Assembly: GCA_037043015.1 (NCBI GenBank)
Contig: CM073321.1
Coordinates: forward strand, 1,369,001 to 1,433,000
Length of the DNA stretch: 64,000 nt
Reading direction: 5' to 3'
DNA from: Bryum argenteum
Taxonomy: Eukaryota > Streptophyta > Bryopsida > Bryales > Bryaceae
The notes below the pieces were generated by a model. That model had not been told where the DNA came from and did no database searches. It was given only the letters and a program-made list of their open reading frames with translations. Positions 1 through 10,452 of this stretch are shown in pieces. Position 1 is the stretch's first letter. Each line of letters starts with the position of its first letter. The position numbers and the translations under genes were made by a program.

Positions 1-701
1 GAAGAAGATACGGCCCGTTTCTGAGGCTAAGGCAAAAACGAGTGGTCTTCCAAAACAAAAGTGTGTCACGGAAGGCCCCTCAACACAAGAGGGGGACCTA
101 CCGAAGACTTTAGAGAGTACTATGAGGAGGGGTGGTCTCCCTCCTCACTTCCACATGGTGCCAAGGAGAGCCGGGGTGGCTCTTAGGGGTGAGGCTTGGG
201 ATGGGGCCTTACTCCCGCACCTTCGGCACTATGGGATGCTTGTGGTTTGCATCTCGAAACATTGGGTTGGAAAAGTGTCATGCTCCTAACTAGTCCCCGT
301 GAAAAGTAGTGCCGGTTTCCGGTAGTGTCCCAAATGGAGAGTGTAGACATGAATGGAAGGGGACTAGTGGGGAATTGGACTACATGCAAGGGCGGTTAGC
401 TCCGGGGGTGAGTAGTTCCACCCTTGGGAGCTTGGACATTTGTGGAAGGCCGCCTTGTGCCACCAAGTGGCATGCCCATGTGTTTTGTGGGAGTTCCGGT
501 TTACGGGTTCCGGGTAATGAGTTGGGGGAGTCAAGGTGGAATTGACACCTTGACTAGAAATGGTGCTAACATTGTGTGTGCTTGGCATGTGCAGTGTTAG
601 CTAAGTTGTGGCCGGTTGCTACCAACAAAGTAAGCCGTGATTCCGCTACCAAGTAAGGCTTACTTGAAGAAAAAGAGTTGGGAGTAATTAGGGTCGCGAC
701 A
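1..701 (+). mobile_element. 5' LTR (right part) of Ty3/gypsy chromovirus
   Basis: The block ends in GGGTCGCGACA at 701, directly before a primer binding site, so it is the 3' part of a 5' LTR; its beginning lies outside the window. No gene is supported in it. The same sequence, reverse-complemented and diverged, recurs at 7736-8640 and at 63199-64000. The boundary at 701 is well supported by the CA end and the primer site; the left extent is unknown. Confidence 0.8.
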
Positions 702-703
702 CT

Positions 704-715
704 TGGTATCAAAGC
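704..715 (+). promoter_or_regulatory. tRNA-iMet primer binding site of the chromovirus
   Basis: TGGTATCAAAGC starts two bases after the LTR end. It differs at one position from the usual plant initiator-Met primer site TGGTATCAGAGC. It marks the start of minus-strand DNA synthesis and fixes the orientation of the element as plus. Confidence 0.85.
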
Positions 716-747
716 AGGCTACGTTACGGGATCCAATCAAGAGTAGG

Positions 748-1900
748 ATGGCACAAGGAGCCGGAAGCTCGCGACGTGGCCTGTATACACGTAGTCAAGC
801 CCTTGAGGCCGGGGACGCCCCTAAAGTGGAGTTATCTCAGGATGTCTCAGAAGAGCGGAAGGAAATTCAAGAGGAGCAAGGCGACACAAAGAAAGTTGCT
901 AGTGGTGAGGAAGACACTCACCATGATGAGGAAGAAGTTCCTTCAAGTCCTTTTCCCGGGAAACGAGGCCACAAGCGGAAGGCACGAGATGAAATGTTCA
1001 ATGAGCTTGTCAAAACTCTTCAAGTCATGCAAAATGAGATTTAGGAGCTTAAGGGGAGGGCATCAAGCCCTTCTTCCCGCAAGTTGTGCAAGACTAACTT
1101 GCCCTCTTCCTTCACGGGATTGGGCAAGGCAAACAAGGTCAAGGACTTCATTGTAGAATTTGAACTCTACTTTGAGGCCCAAAGAGCTTGTGAAGAGGAT
1201 AAGATCACCATTGCCGTGACCTTCTTGAATGAGCATGCTCTTTTGTGGTGGACTCGTTTCCGGGATGAAAATGCGGGAGTAGTGAGCAACTTAACTTGGA
1301 CCGGTTTCAAGGAGATCCTAAGTGAGCGGTTCACCCCGGAGTACCAAGACATTCGGGATGGCATGGCCCTTGTGCGATTGAAGCAAACGGGCACCCTTCA
1401 TGCCTATGTGAGGGATTTCAATGCACATTTGAATGTGCTCCCGAAGTTGGATGAATTGGCCAAGAAGGTCGTTTTCTTCAATGGACTCCAAGGTTGGGCG
1501 GAGCGAACATTATTCAGGATGCCAAATCTGCCGGGGACTTGAGCCGAGTTGCTCAAGTTGGCAGAAAGAATTGGTGATGATGAAGGTCACCGGAAGACCT
1601 CTAAAAAAGGGACTTCCACCGGAGAGCAAGGCAAGTCGTAGTTAAAGCGCCAACAGAAGAAACATGGTTGGCAAAAGCATAAAGGCGGTGAGGGTGGGCC
1701 TTCCAAAGATGGGAAGGACAAGTTTTCTAAAGACAAAACCAAAAGTGGGGACAAGTCCAAGAAGGAGACAAGTCACATAACTTGTTACAATTGTAGTGAA
1801 AAGGGTCACATGGCAAGTAATTGCTCCAAACCAAAGGTGAGTTTGGAAAATAGGAGAATCCTCGTTACAAGTCACCTATTGGAAGGGGGTTTCATTGCAA
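748..1900 (+). pseudogene. gag: gag polyprotein, broken
   Basis: The first ATG after the primer site is at 748 and opens a charged N-terminal region. A TAG at 1042-1044 interrupts it. The same frame resumes and carries a capsid-like retrotransposon gag domain at about 1084-1540, including the segments HALLWWTRF and FKEILSERFTPEYQDIR, typical of plant Ty3/gypsy gag. A frameshift near 1510 and a further stop at about 1640 precede a CCHC zinc knuckle, CYNCSEKGHMASNC, at 1783-1824, which would bind RNA. The protein would package element RNA, but this copy cannot make it intact. Confidence 0.85.
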
Positions 1901-2222
1901 GAGCAAGTTGCTCCAAGTTAGGTGGTGGCTTGTTGATCCTAAAAGGAGTTGTTGGCAAAAGTGACACTTGCTTTCTGTTGGATACAGGGGCAACCCACTC
2001 GTTCATAAGTCCGGAACCTGCGAAGAGAATGGGCTTGCATTTGAGCAAGGCAAGCAAGCCCATCTAAGCGAGGTTTGCAAAAGGCAAGCCTCACCAAACA
2101 TGCCTTGTAGCTACGGGAGTGGAAGTGAAGTGTCAAAACTTCACATTTGTGGAAAACTTCACGGTTTGTGAGATGGATGGAATTGATCTCATCTTGGGTA
2201 ATACTTTTTTGACACCTATGGA
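1840..2222 (+). pseudogene. pro: retroviral-type aspartic protease, broken
   Basis: The frame after the zinc knuckle contains FLLDTGATHSFIS, with the catalytic DTGA at 1981-1992, the hallmark of the retropepsin domain in Ty3/gypsy elements. The open frame stops at 2065-2067. The following flap region (VEVKCQNFTF, then a stretch ending in MDGIDLILG) is in another frame, so at least one frameshift lies near 2060. The family cleaves the gag-pol polyprotein; this copy is inactive as written. Confidence 0.8.
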
Positions 2223-3373
2223 GTGGATATAAGGAGGCGGCCTTTGAGTGTGGCCGCCAACCCTGAAGGCAAGGAGATTGAGTTGGAGTTCACCAAGGCG
2301 CCCAACATGTTAGGGAGTAGGATCAACTTGGTGAATTTAGAGAAGTTAGAGGAAACCCGGTTTTTGATAATGCTAAGGACCGATTTGGGAGTTGAAGGGA
2401 ATAAGCCCACTTCTAACTCAACACCTCCCAAGTGTATTCGGGAGGTCATTCAAGGCTTTGGTGATGTTCTCACGGAGGAGTTGCCGGATGAGTTACCGCC
2501 ACGAAGAGAGGTTGATCACAAGATCGAGTTGGTGCCGGGAGCGGCAATGCCATCCAAGGCACCTTACCGGATGAACCAAAGGGAGTTGGTAGAGTTGAAG
2601 AAACAACTCAATGAGCTTTTGGCAAAGGGATATATCCGCCAGAGCAAGTCACTTTATGGAGCACCGGTCTTGTTTGTAGACAAGAAAGGAGAGAAACTAC
2701 GCATGTGCGTGGATTACCGGGCGCTCAATAAGATCACTATAAAAAAAAAAACTACCCTTTGCCTCGAATTGACAATCTCTTTGACCGGTTGGCGGGGGCC
2801 AAGTATTTTAGCCGGATCGACTTGAAGTCGGGATATTATCAAATCTTGATTGCGGCCGAGGATGTGGAGAAAACCGCTTGTAGGACTAGGTATTGGTCTT
2901 ATGAATTTTTAGTGATGCCTTTTGGGTTGTGCAACGCCCCATCAACGTTCACAACCCTTATGAATACGGTGTTCCATCAAGAGATGGATGTGTTTGTCAT
3001 TGTCTACATTGATGACATATTGGTGTTCTCCAAAACCGAGGAAGAGCATGCACAACACCTTGCAATTGTGTTTCAAAAACTTAGATACAAGATGTATGCA
3101 AATGGGGAGAAAAGTGATTTTGGCTTGCAAGAGATTGAGTTCTTGGGACACATTATGACGGGGCAAGGTGTCAAACCAGACTACAAGAAGGTAGAAGCAA
3201 TCAAGAAGTGGAGCCAGCCTACTTCACAAAAAGAAGTGAGGTCATTTCTTAGGTTGGCTAATTATTATAGGAGGTTCATAAAGAACTTCTCCAAGATTGC
3301 TAAGCCCATGTCCGATTTGTTTAAGAAGAACTTGACCTTGGGGTGGACCGAGTCATGTGAGCAAGCCTTTTAA
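2223..3373 (+). pseudogene. pol: reverse transcriptase domain, frameshifted
   Basis: The RT N-terminus is in one frame to about 2745 (SLYGAPVLFVDKK, then RMCVDYRALNKITIK) and continues in another frame from 2759 (RIDNLFDRLAGAKYFSRIDL). The shift falls in a run of about ten A at 2741-2751, a likely slippage site or sequencing error. The catalytic YIDD is intact at 3005-3016, and FGLCNAPSTF is upstream of it. A TAA at 3371-3373 truncates the frame just before RNase H. This was the polymerase of the chromovirus. Confidence 0.9.
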
Positions 3374-3610
3374 GAACTCAAGGAGAAACTCTCCTCCCCG
3401 CCGGTATTGAAGTTCTCCAAGTTTGAGAAGCCTTTTGAGGTGCATATTGATGCAAGTGACTTTGCCATTGGGGGAGTGCTCATGCAAGAAGGAAGGTCAA
3501 TTGCATTTGAGAGCAAGAAATCGGATGGCACCAAAATCAATTGGCCAACGTATGAAAAGGGCATGTGGAAGTTGAGTGTGCTCAAGGAGGAGCATGACAA
3601 CTTCTTGGTC
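3374..3610 (+). pseudogene. pol: RNase H domain, internally deleted
   Basis: Directly after the TAA the same frame continues into the Ty3/gypsy RNase H start: PFEVHIDASDFAIGGVLMQE at 3431-3490, with the first catalytic D. The domain then reads NWPTYEKGMW and jumps at about 3570 to sequence like the integrase N-terminus (LKEEHDNFLVGHRG). The second half of RNase H, including its HTDH region, is missing, so this is a real internal deletion and not only point decay. Confidence 0.8.
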
Positions 3611-4155
3611 GGGCATAGGGGGGAGAAATCCACCATATGTTCGGTTTCAAAGAGGTTCTATTGGCCCGAGATGAAGGAAGACATTATGTGAAGACTTGTA
3701 TCACTTGTCAAGCCAACCGGGCGTCATACCGAAAGTAGGTGAGTTTGTTAAGGCCTTTGCCTATTTTGGATGGTCCATAGGAGTGTGTCTCTATAGATTT
3801 CATTACAAGCCTTGCGGAGTCACGAGGGAGTGACGCCATCTTTGTGGTGGTTGATAGGTATAGAAAGTTGGCAAGGATGGAGCCAACAAAAGGGACGGCG
3901 ACCGCCTTTGAAACCGCGGTGCTCTTTTTCAACGCTTGGTGGCGGCATCATGGATTGCCAAAGGTGATTATATCCGATAGAGACCCCAAGTTTACAAGTG
4001 CATTTTGGAGGCACTTGTTTAAGAGGATGAAGACAAAGTTGACATTTAGTACGGCTTTCCATCCTCAAACCGATGGGCAAACAAAACGGGTGAATGGGGT
4101 CTTGAATCAATACCTTCGCAACTATGTGAGTGCAGACCAAAGTGATTGGAGTGAG
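3611..4155 (+). pseudogene. pol: integrase, N-terminal part, with catalytic Glu replaced
   Basis: A zinc-finger remnant (FYWPEMKEDI, then KTCITCQANRAS) is followed by two TAG codons (near 3736 and 3778). The rve core follows, with catalytic Asp at 3796-3798 (SIDF) and Asp at 3976-3978 (IISDRDPKF). The third catalytic residue, expected 36 codons later in TDGQTERVN, reads Lys at 4084-4086 (AAA). The DD35E spacing is exact, so the change is at the catalytic position. The domain is then cut at codon level by the insertion at 4156. Confidence 0.88.
4151..4155. repeat. target site duplication GTGAG, left copy
   Basis: GTGAG precedes the TG of the inserted block. The same five bases follow its final CA at 6774-6778. 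A 5 bp duplication is standard for LTR element integration. Confidence 0.9.
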
Positions 4156-5814
4156 TGTCGTAACGTGCTTTCCCGATTCGTGCCCGGATAACCCTTTTTC
4201 ACGGTAAAAGAGGTTTCCTAAACAAGAACCCGAGTATTCGTTCCACGGAGATCCCGTGAAAGTGCAAACGCAACAGCTTTCCACCGATTAGCTAACCCGG
4301 ATTTGTGCTATCCGGGTTCTATCCTATCCCCTCTGTGCCTATATCCTGTCCCGGAAGAGCCGCCCGGACGGGGAGAGGAGAGGGTGTTTAGTCTTTGTGG
4401 TTTAATTTAGCCTCGTATTCACCTCGGAGGGATTTTCCCGGACTTAGATAAGTGGGGGATTAGGCCACTTCTCCCGTTGATTATCGTGACCGGAAGGTCA
4501 CCGAGACTCTCTCTCTCCTTACCCTCGTTAGGAACTTCCCTTATACCTCCCTCTACGCCTGGACTCTAAATCCACACGCATGTCACAAAGGTTGGTATCC
4601 GGTTCTCCTATGGTCCGGTTATCACAACTTACTACCCGGGTTAGTAGATCCCGGTTTCTTTGATCGGGGATGGTGCGACCGCCCGGAGTTCACCGCTATC
4701 ACCTACTGCACAAACCCGCCTACCCGGACTTGAAGAATCTAGGGGACTCAACCGATGGTGTTCTCGGGAGTCGGTTGAGCGGCCGGAATCCCTTCCCGGC
4801 CGCTATAATCCCGACGCTACACGGACGCACCGGACCGAACCCTAAGTGGCAAGTGCCGTTCGCTAGCCGCACTCCTCCCCGTCGCCTTCTCTACCTCCCG
4901 TACTACTCTCCGTTCAAGGACGGAACCGCTCTCTCTCTTGCCCGGATAGCAAGGGTCCTCTGGACTCGCAAACACCCCACCCAATGAGACAAGACAGAAA
5001 AGGAGAAGGACACACAATCGTACACACACGCACACACACGAGGGGGAGATGAGAAAGAGGCGTGCTTGCACCGGGATTAGGGTATTGCGAGAATCACAAA
5101 GACCCCCGGGAGTATCCTCCCCTCGGCTAAGTAGCGGATCCTCCCCGGCATCCCGAGAGGACAAAACCCCGCTGCCGGGAATCTTTCTAAATCTAGCCTC
5201 GACACTCTAGCGCCGTCATTCTCCTACCGCCATAAAGGCACCGAAATCCAACCCTATCTTCGGCCACCGCATCCGCCCTCAATCGACTCGGCCTTGGTTC
5301 TTCCCCGTCCCGCCCATCCTACTTGCACCTCGGAAGCCTCGGCGATCTCGGTAGTCGCGACCTTCTCGTGCTCCCAACCCGGGTTGGGAAGTGACCTCCT
5401 CCTCCTCGTTCCCCGTCTTACGAGCGCTGAGCAAGATCCTCACTCCCAAGGATCTCGGTGTCTCCCGAGAAGGCATCGGGCCGAGGTGTCCGGGAGGGCC
5501 TCCCGATCTCCGGACCTCGATCAAGTCCTCGTGGATGAGGGGATGATCTCCGCTGGCGTGCCTTCTCGGGAGGGCCCCGAGATCGAGATGGCTCCAATGG
5601 GACGACCGGATCCGGGCGGGGGTGCCTGCAGATCTCTATGCCCGATCCGGGTTGCCGGTGCCGCTTCCCTTTCCGGTCTGGTTGGATCGTGGCCTCCGCA
5701 GCAGGTTAGGACTCTGCTGTCGGGGTCCACGGTCCGTCCGGAAAATGGGAGAGGATTTCTTACCCTGGTATCCTCCTCTGCTGTTCGGAGACCTCCTCCC
5801 CGCCCGGGAATCGC

Positions 5815-5905
5815 CTCGACTACCCGGGTTGCCTCGCCTCGACTACCCGGGAAGCCTCCGCCTCGACTACCCGGGAGCCTCTACCTCGACTACCCGGGAG
5901 CCTCT
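5815..5905. repeat. Short tandem repeat CTCGACTACCCGGG
   Basis: About four imperfect copies of a 20-24 bp unit containing CTCGACTACCCGGGAGCCT lie inside the solo-LTR-like insertion. Copies differ by a few bases. Confidence 0.75.
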
Positions 5906-6355
5906 ACCTCGGTGCTCTCCGGTAAGTCGCTGAGGGGATGTGAAGTCCCCTGTCTCCTTCGGGGTCTTCTCCGGCTCGAGCTCGTGGGCGGAACCGGTTC
6001 CTCCATTACCGCTGGGTGCGGTGGGCTCCTCCTCCTCGGCCCTGACATCCTCGATCACTTCGGGGTCGCCCTGGATGGGATTATCCTCGGGGAGGAGTGG
6101 CAGTGCGCTTGCCCCGGCCGGAACCTTCTCCGGGCTGCGGACGGGCGGAGGAATGGGCTCCTCCATAGCTGCGGGGTCGGCAGACCCCTCTTCCTCTGCT
6201 CGGACAGCCTCCACAGACTCGGATGCCCCCCGGGTAGGAGGGTTTTCAACTGCCTCCGGTGGGGGTGCTTCTCCGGGAAAAGCCTTAGCCATTTCCCCAA
6301 TGAGGGTCCTCATCTCCTGGAGGGCTCCCTCCATCCTCTCTGCGGCCTTCTTCAT
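5867..6355 (-). other. Acidic Pro/Glu-rich open frame within the insertion
   Basis: A 162-codon open frame on the minus strand begins with an amphipathic segment (MEGALQEMRTLIGEMAKAF) followed by Pro/Glu-rich low-complexity sequence (VRAEEEEPTAPSG). It overlaps longer GC-driven open frames on the other strand, so coding status is uncertain. If real it could be a gag remnant of a minus-oriented non-autonomous element. I do not recognise the protein. Confidence 0.25.
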
Positions 6356-6773
6356 GTACGCCGCCGCCAGGGTTGTCCCCGCCCGACCCGTTCGTGGCTA
6401 CCGACCGACCGGCCGCTTTCTTCCCGGTTGAGGTATACCCGGTTGAGGCGACCCTTTCCCGGTAGGAGTCAACCCGCGAAGAGCCGCTCTACGCGTTATC
6501 CGGGTCCGCAGCTGGCCGACCGGATACGACTAGGCGAGATCCTGGCTCGAGAATCAGAGATACAAAGCAAAAGAAAATTCAAAAAGGTAGTGCTACCCTA
6601 CCCTGTCCACTAAGCCTAAGGATGCTCCTGGGTGGGCAGGTTCCTGGCCGAGCTAACCTTACCCGGTCATTACCCGGGTAGGCCAGGATATGGGCGTTTA
6701 TTTCTCCTAATTAGCTATGACTAACCGCTATCCGGACTTACGTGGGGCAAAAACGAAAAAATGAGGTTTGACA

Positions 6774-7270
6774 GTGAGTACTTGGGTTTGGCGGAGTTTA
6801 GCTACAATGCATCAAGGCATTCAGCTACGGGGCAATCGCCGTTCAAGGTGGCTTATGGAGTTGAGCCACTTATGCCTGCCGACCTAGCTTTGGAAGGACT
6901 GCAATCGGAGTTGGAACGAAGCCAAGTTGCTGAAGACTTTGTGGCCAAGAGAGAGCAACTACTTAAGAAGACCAAGTGGTACTTAGACAAGGCGCAAAAG
7001 AGGTATGTGAAACAAGTTAACAAAGGGCGGCGCCATAAAGAGTATGAGGAGGGCCAAAAGGTGTGGTTGAATGTGAAGAACTTCACCTTACCGGATGGCT
7101 TGACTCCCATATCCATGGCAAAGTATGCGGGTCCATTTGTCATTGCAAAACAGTTGTCTGAGGATGATTATAAGTTGGACTTACCACCGGAGATCAAGGT
7201 TCACCCCACCTTCCATTTGTCATTGCTCAAGCTATATCACAAAGATAAGGTGAGGCCGGAACGCAAATAA
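6774..7270 (+). pseudogene. pol: integrase C-terminal part
   Basis: This resumes the integrase exactly where the insertion split it: YLGLAEFSYNASRHSATG, then PFKVAYGVEP, the conserved end of the Ty3/gypsy rve domain. The GPY/F-type module follows (YAGPFVIAKQLSEDDYKLDL, then HPTFHLSLLKLY). The ATG at 6761 lies inside the inserted element and is not a native start. A TAA at 7268-7270 separates it from the chromodomain in the same frame. Confidence 0.88.
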
Positions 7271-7498
7271 GTGATGCGACCTCCACCCGAACTAGTTGGT
7301 GATCACCTAGAGTTCGAAATAGTAGGCATTTTGAAATACCGGAACACCAAGAAGAAGGGCAAAGAATACTTGGTGAAGTGGCGGGGGTACCATGAGAAGG
7401 AAGCAACATGGGTTGAGTCCAAGTACATGGCCAATGCAAAGGAGATGGTGGAAAGGTATGAAAGCCAACAGAGATCCAAGACACCGAGAAAGCATTGA
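7271..7498 (+). pseudogene. pol: chromodomain tail of the integrase
   Basis: This is in frame with the integrase C-terminus after a single TAA. The core EYLVKWRGYHEKEATWVESK at 7364-7423 is a clear chromodomain with the aromatic residues that read methylated histone tails. It assigns the element to the chromoviruses, whose integrase tail directs insertion to heterochromatin. The frame ends at a TGA at 7496-7498. Confidence 0.9.
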
Positions 7499-7735
7499 TG
7501 AGGACATCAACCTTTGAAGTGGGGGTGAATCACCACACTTGTGTAGACTTGGCCTTACTTTTGTCTAGTATTTGGTGCAAATTGCACATGTTATAATACT
7601 TGGTCAATAATAAAGTTGCTAAGCAGTTGGGAAGTTCCATGATTGCATTTTTGAGGTGAGATGTGTCCTAGTCTCATGTTGAATTGCTAGGTTGGTTAGA
7701 AGAGGTTGAAGGATACGCGAAGCCAATACTTGGAA
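7499..7735 (+). other. 3' untranslated region of the chromovirus
   Basis: There is no open frame. A polypurine-like stretch GAAGTGGGGGTGAA at about 7516-7529 resembles plant Ty3/gypsy tracts that normally abut the 3' LTR. Here about 205 bp follow before an LTR-like TGTCGCGACC at 7736, so the native junction is lost or displaced. Confidence 0.5.
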
Positions 7736-9250
7736 TGTCGCGACCCTAATTACTCCAACTCTTTTTTTTTTCTTAGTGAGCCTTACTTGGTAGCGGAATC
7801 CCGGCTCACTTAGTTGGTAGCAACCGGCCACGACTTTGCTAACACTTGCATGTGCCCACATACACAATGTTAGTACCATTCTAAGTCAAGGTGTCCAACC
7901 CACCTTGACTCCATAACTCATTATCCGGATACTCATTACTCGGAACTCCCACCAACACATGGGCATGCCAACCCAGAACTCCCACCAACACATGGGCATG
8001 CCACTTGGTGGCACGGGGCGGCCTTCCACAAATGTTCAAGCTCTCAAAGGTGACACTATTCACCCTCGGACCTAACCGCTCTTATCCATTGTCCAACTTC
8101 TCACTAGTCCTTTTCAACTCTTGACTCTCACTGCATTCGGGAACTTGTTGGAAACCCTCTCGGAATTCGGCACTAGTTTTCGCGAGGACTAGTTTGGGGC
8201 GGGACTCTTTCCAACCCAAGGTTACGGGATGCTCAAGAGCATCCTTCAATGTTCAAGATGTGGAAGTGAGGCTTCCTTTGCATGCCTTACCTTTTTTAGC
8301 CATTCCCAATCACTCCCGAGAACTGGCACTACTTATCACGGGGACTATTTGGAGAGAGACACTTCCCAACCCCATGTTTAGAGATGCTCCAAAGCACCCT
8401 CCATTTTCCCCAAGATGCAAGATTGAGGCCCCATCCCAAGCCTCATCCCTTGGAGCCACCCGGGCTCTCCTTGGCACCATGTGGAAGTGAAGAGGGAGAC
8501 CACCCCTCCTCATAGTACTCTCTGGAGTCTTCGGTAGGCCTCCCCCTCTTGTGTTGAGGGGCCTTCCGTGTCACACTTTCTTTTTGGAAGACCACCCGTT
8601 TTTGCCTTAATCTCAGAAACGGGCGTAAACTTCTCCTCGGGCTAACTCCTAGCTCAGGTACCCTAATGAGCTGTGCAAACCCATTTTCAACATTTCCTCT
8701 TTCAGTAGATGTCAATGAACTCCTCACTTGCCCCAATTCGAGCTTTCATGTGGGAGCTATGCTACACTCAACATTCAGGGGTCCCGGGAGGCAGCAGTCC
8801 CTGAGTCCCAAAGTCCTAATGCTTTGGAGAGCCATATCTCCCAAAGCATTGTTTTGCTCCTCACGAGCATAGCTTTTGGGAAGCTCTTGTCCATAGCTTT
8901 CCAACAACATGCAACATGCTGCCATGCATGGTGGACGACAAATTGAGTCTTGAAAGGCAACACTCCCAAGTCCTGGAGTGTCCCGGAACGCGCTCCAACT
9001 TTGGAGAGCCATATCTCATGACTCCAAATCGCGCGTTCTTTGAACCCATGGGTGCGTGCTTGAACAAGGTTTCCAACCATGTAATGCACGCCACCAAGTT
9101 TGTCCGGAGCACAACGCTATTGCGTGCTGTTTGCTCGGGACTCTCCTTGGTCACCTCACCTTGTCTCTTGCCAAGCCCGGGGTGTCACTCCCGGGGTCCT
9201 CTTGGCTCGCCACAGAGTTCGGGCATCCTTTGGGAAGAGATGTGAAACAA
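7736..9250 (-). mobile_element. LTR-like block, inverted relative to 1-701
   Basis: It begins TGTCGCGACCCTAATTACTCC and matches the reverse complement of 701-1 over about 900 bp with moderate divergence. It is much closer to 63199-64000. A 33 bp duplication containing ACTCCCACCAACACATGGGC occurs at about 7944 and 7977. No matching five-base duplication to TGGAA (7731-7735) was found downstream and the right end is unclear. It may be a separate element in reverse orientation or a 3' LTR with foldback architecture. Confidence 0.65.
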
Positions 9251-9857
9251 ATTAAGATATACTACGCCGAAGGTGAGGCACCATTATAGTGCTGGTCACA
9301 TTGATCAGCCTCAAAATCTATAAACTATAGCACGCCTTTGCTAAAACTTGGACGTGGAGTGCCGGAGAAAATGGGAGATGGAGCGCAAAGATAGACTTGA
9401 GGAAGATGCTCGGCGTACGAAGGTAGAGTGAATGCTGATGCGAAACTGTTGTAGAGATGAGTGTGGCGAGTCAATAATTTTTTGGAACTTGCAAAGCTAA
9501 AAATACAAATAAAGTCAATAGAAAAGAAATTCATGCAGTTAGTGCTCTTCACAATGGAATAAAGAGTAGCCAGAAGGATAGAATGCACCAATGTGGAGGC
9601 ACTGCCTCTTGACGGCAGGGTTGTCTTATTAGACACACTTTTCGGAATGTCTGTCCGAATTGTTGTATTGGACATGTCTCTCTGACATTCGATTGGACGG
9701 GAATGTCGACCGTACCAGAAATTGCATAGTAAAAACTTGTTGAGATTGACATCGAGGTAAGAAGCTATTTTCATACGTGGCGTAGGGTTGATAATGATGT
9801 GGAAAATGGAAAATAAGTTACAGTGGGAGACCGCGCGTGGGCGAGCTCGGGTGGGCG
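9251..9857. other. No recognisable gene
   Basis: This is mixed-composition DNA between the LTR-like block and the first GC-rich array. Short open frames on both strands look accidental. I see no conserved motif or structural repeat. Confidence 0.5.
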
Positions 9858-10130
9858 ACTAACAATAGGCATGTGCAATCGACGGTCGCGATCGGCGATA
9901 GCCGATCGCCTTGCGCTGCCGTGCGTAGGCGACCGGCGGTCCATTAGAGAGACCAGCGGTCGCACTGCCAACCGCTTCTAGGCGACCGCTGGTAGTTAGT
10001 GAGCTACCGACGATTGCCCAGAGCAATTGACGGTCGCGTATAGTGATCGCCGATTCCCCTGGGGGTAGCGCGCCAGTGGCGATCGGTGGTCGCCTTGGGC
10101 CACCGCGCTTTTGGCGACTAGCACCATGGT
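9858..10130. repeat. GGCGACCG-type GC-rich array, left side of hAT element
   Basis: Imperfect copies in both orientations of a near-palindromic motif (GGCGACCGGCGGTCC and GCGATCGGTGGTCGCC) are packed in 270 bp, in contrast to the AT-rich flanks. The hAT gene body lies to the right, with a matching array at 13500-13690. In hAT transposons short motifs repeated near both ends commonly bind transposase; that role here is inferred. Confidence 0.7.
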
Positions 10131-10452
10131 TGAATACAAAAGAAGCAAAATAATTTTATATTGGTACAAAATGAGCACCAATGCAATTTATGAATACCTT
10201 TTTATGCGAAACAAGATCAATGGTGCATTTCATAGTACTAATTTGTCCATGTCTATAATCATAGTATTCATATATATGATGTAACTACTACATATACCGA
10301 ACTATATGTATTGTACTCCGAAATATACCAGGATACCAAAATATTGTAAGCTAATAGTTGCCCTACTTGTAGTACATTGTAGTATTGTACTGAGTACTAA
10401 CTACAAACTTCATGCTTCCAATCCAAAATAACAAAATTCTAATAACACGTCT

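Larger units (their letters stand above)
4156..6773. mobile_element. Solo-LTR-like insertion inside the integrase
   Basis: This 2618 bp block begins TGTCGTAACG and ends GGTTTGACA, so it has TG...CA ends with short TGTC/GACA inversion. It sits between perfect GTGAG duplications, and removing it joins DQSDWSE to YLGLAEF in the integrase. It is GC-rich and full of ACCCGG motifs. I see no internal RT or integrase and no second LTR copy inside, so a solo LTR fits best; a short non-autonomous element (LARD/TRIM-like) is the alternative. Orientation is undecided: a minus-strand acidic open frame exists at 5867-6355. Confidence 0.85.

Noticed and set aside
5294-6613. 439-codon plus-strand open frame
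   Set aside because: It spans the GC-rich solo-LTR-like insertion, has no known motif, and overlaps competing open frames on the other strand; its length is explained by few AT-rich stop codons.
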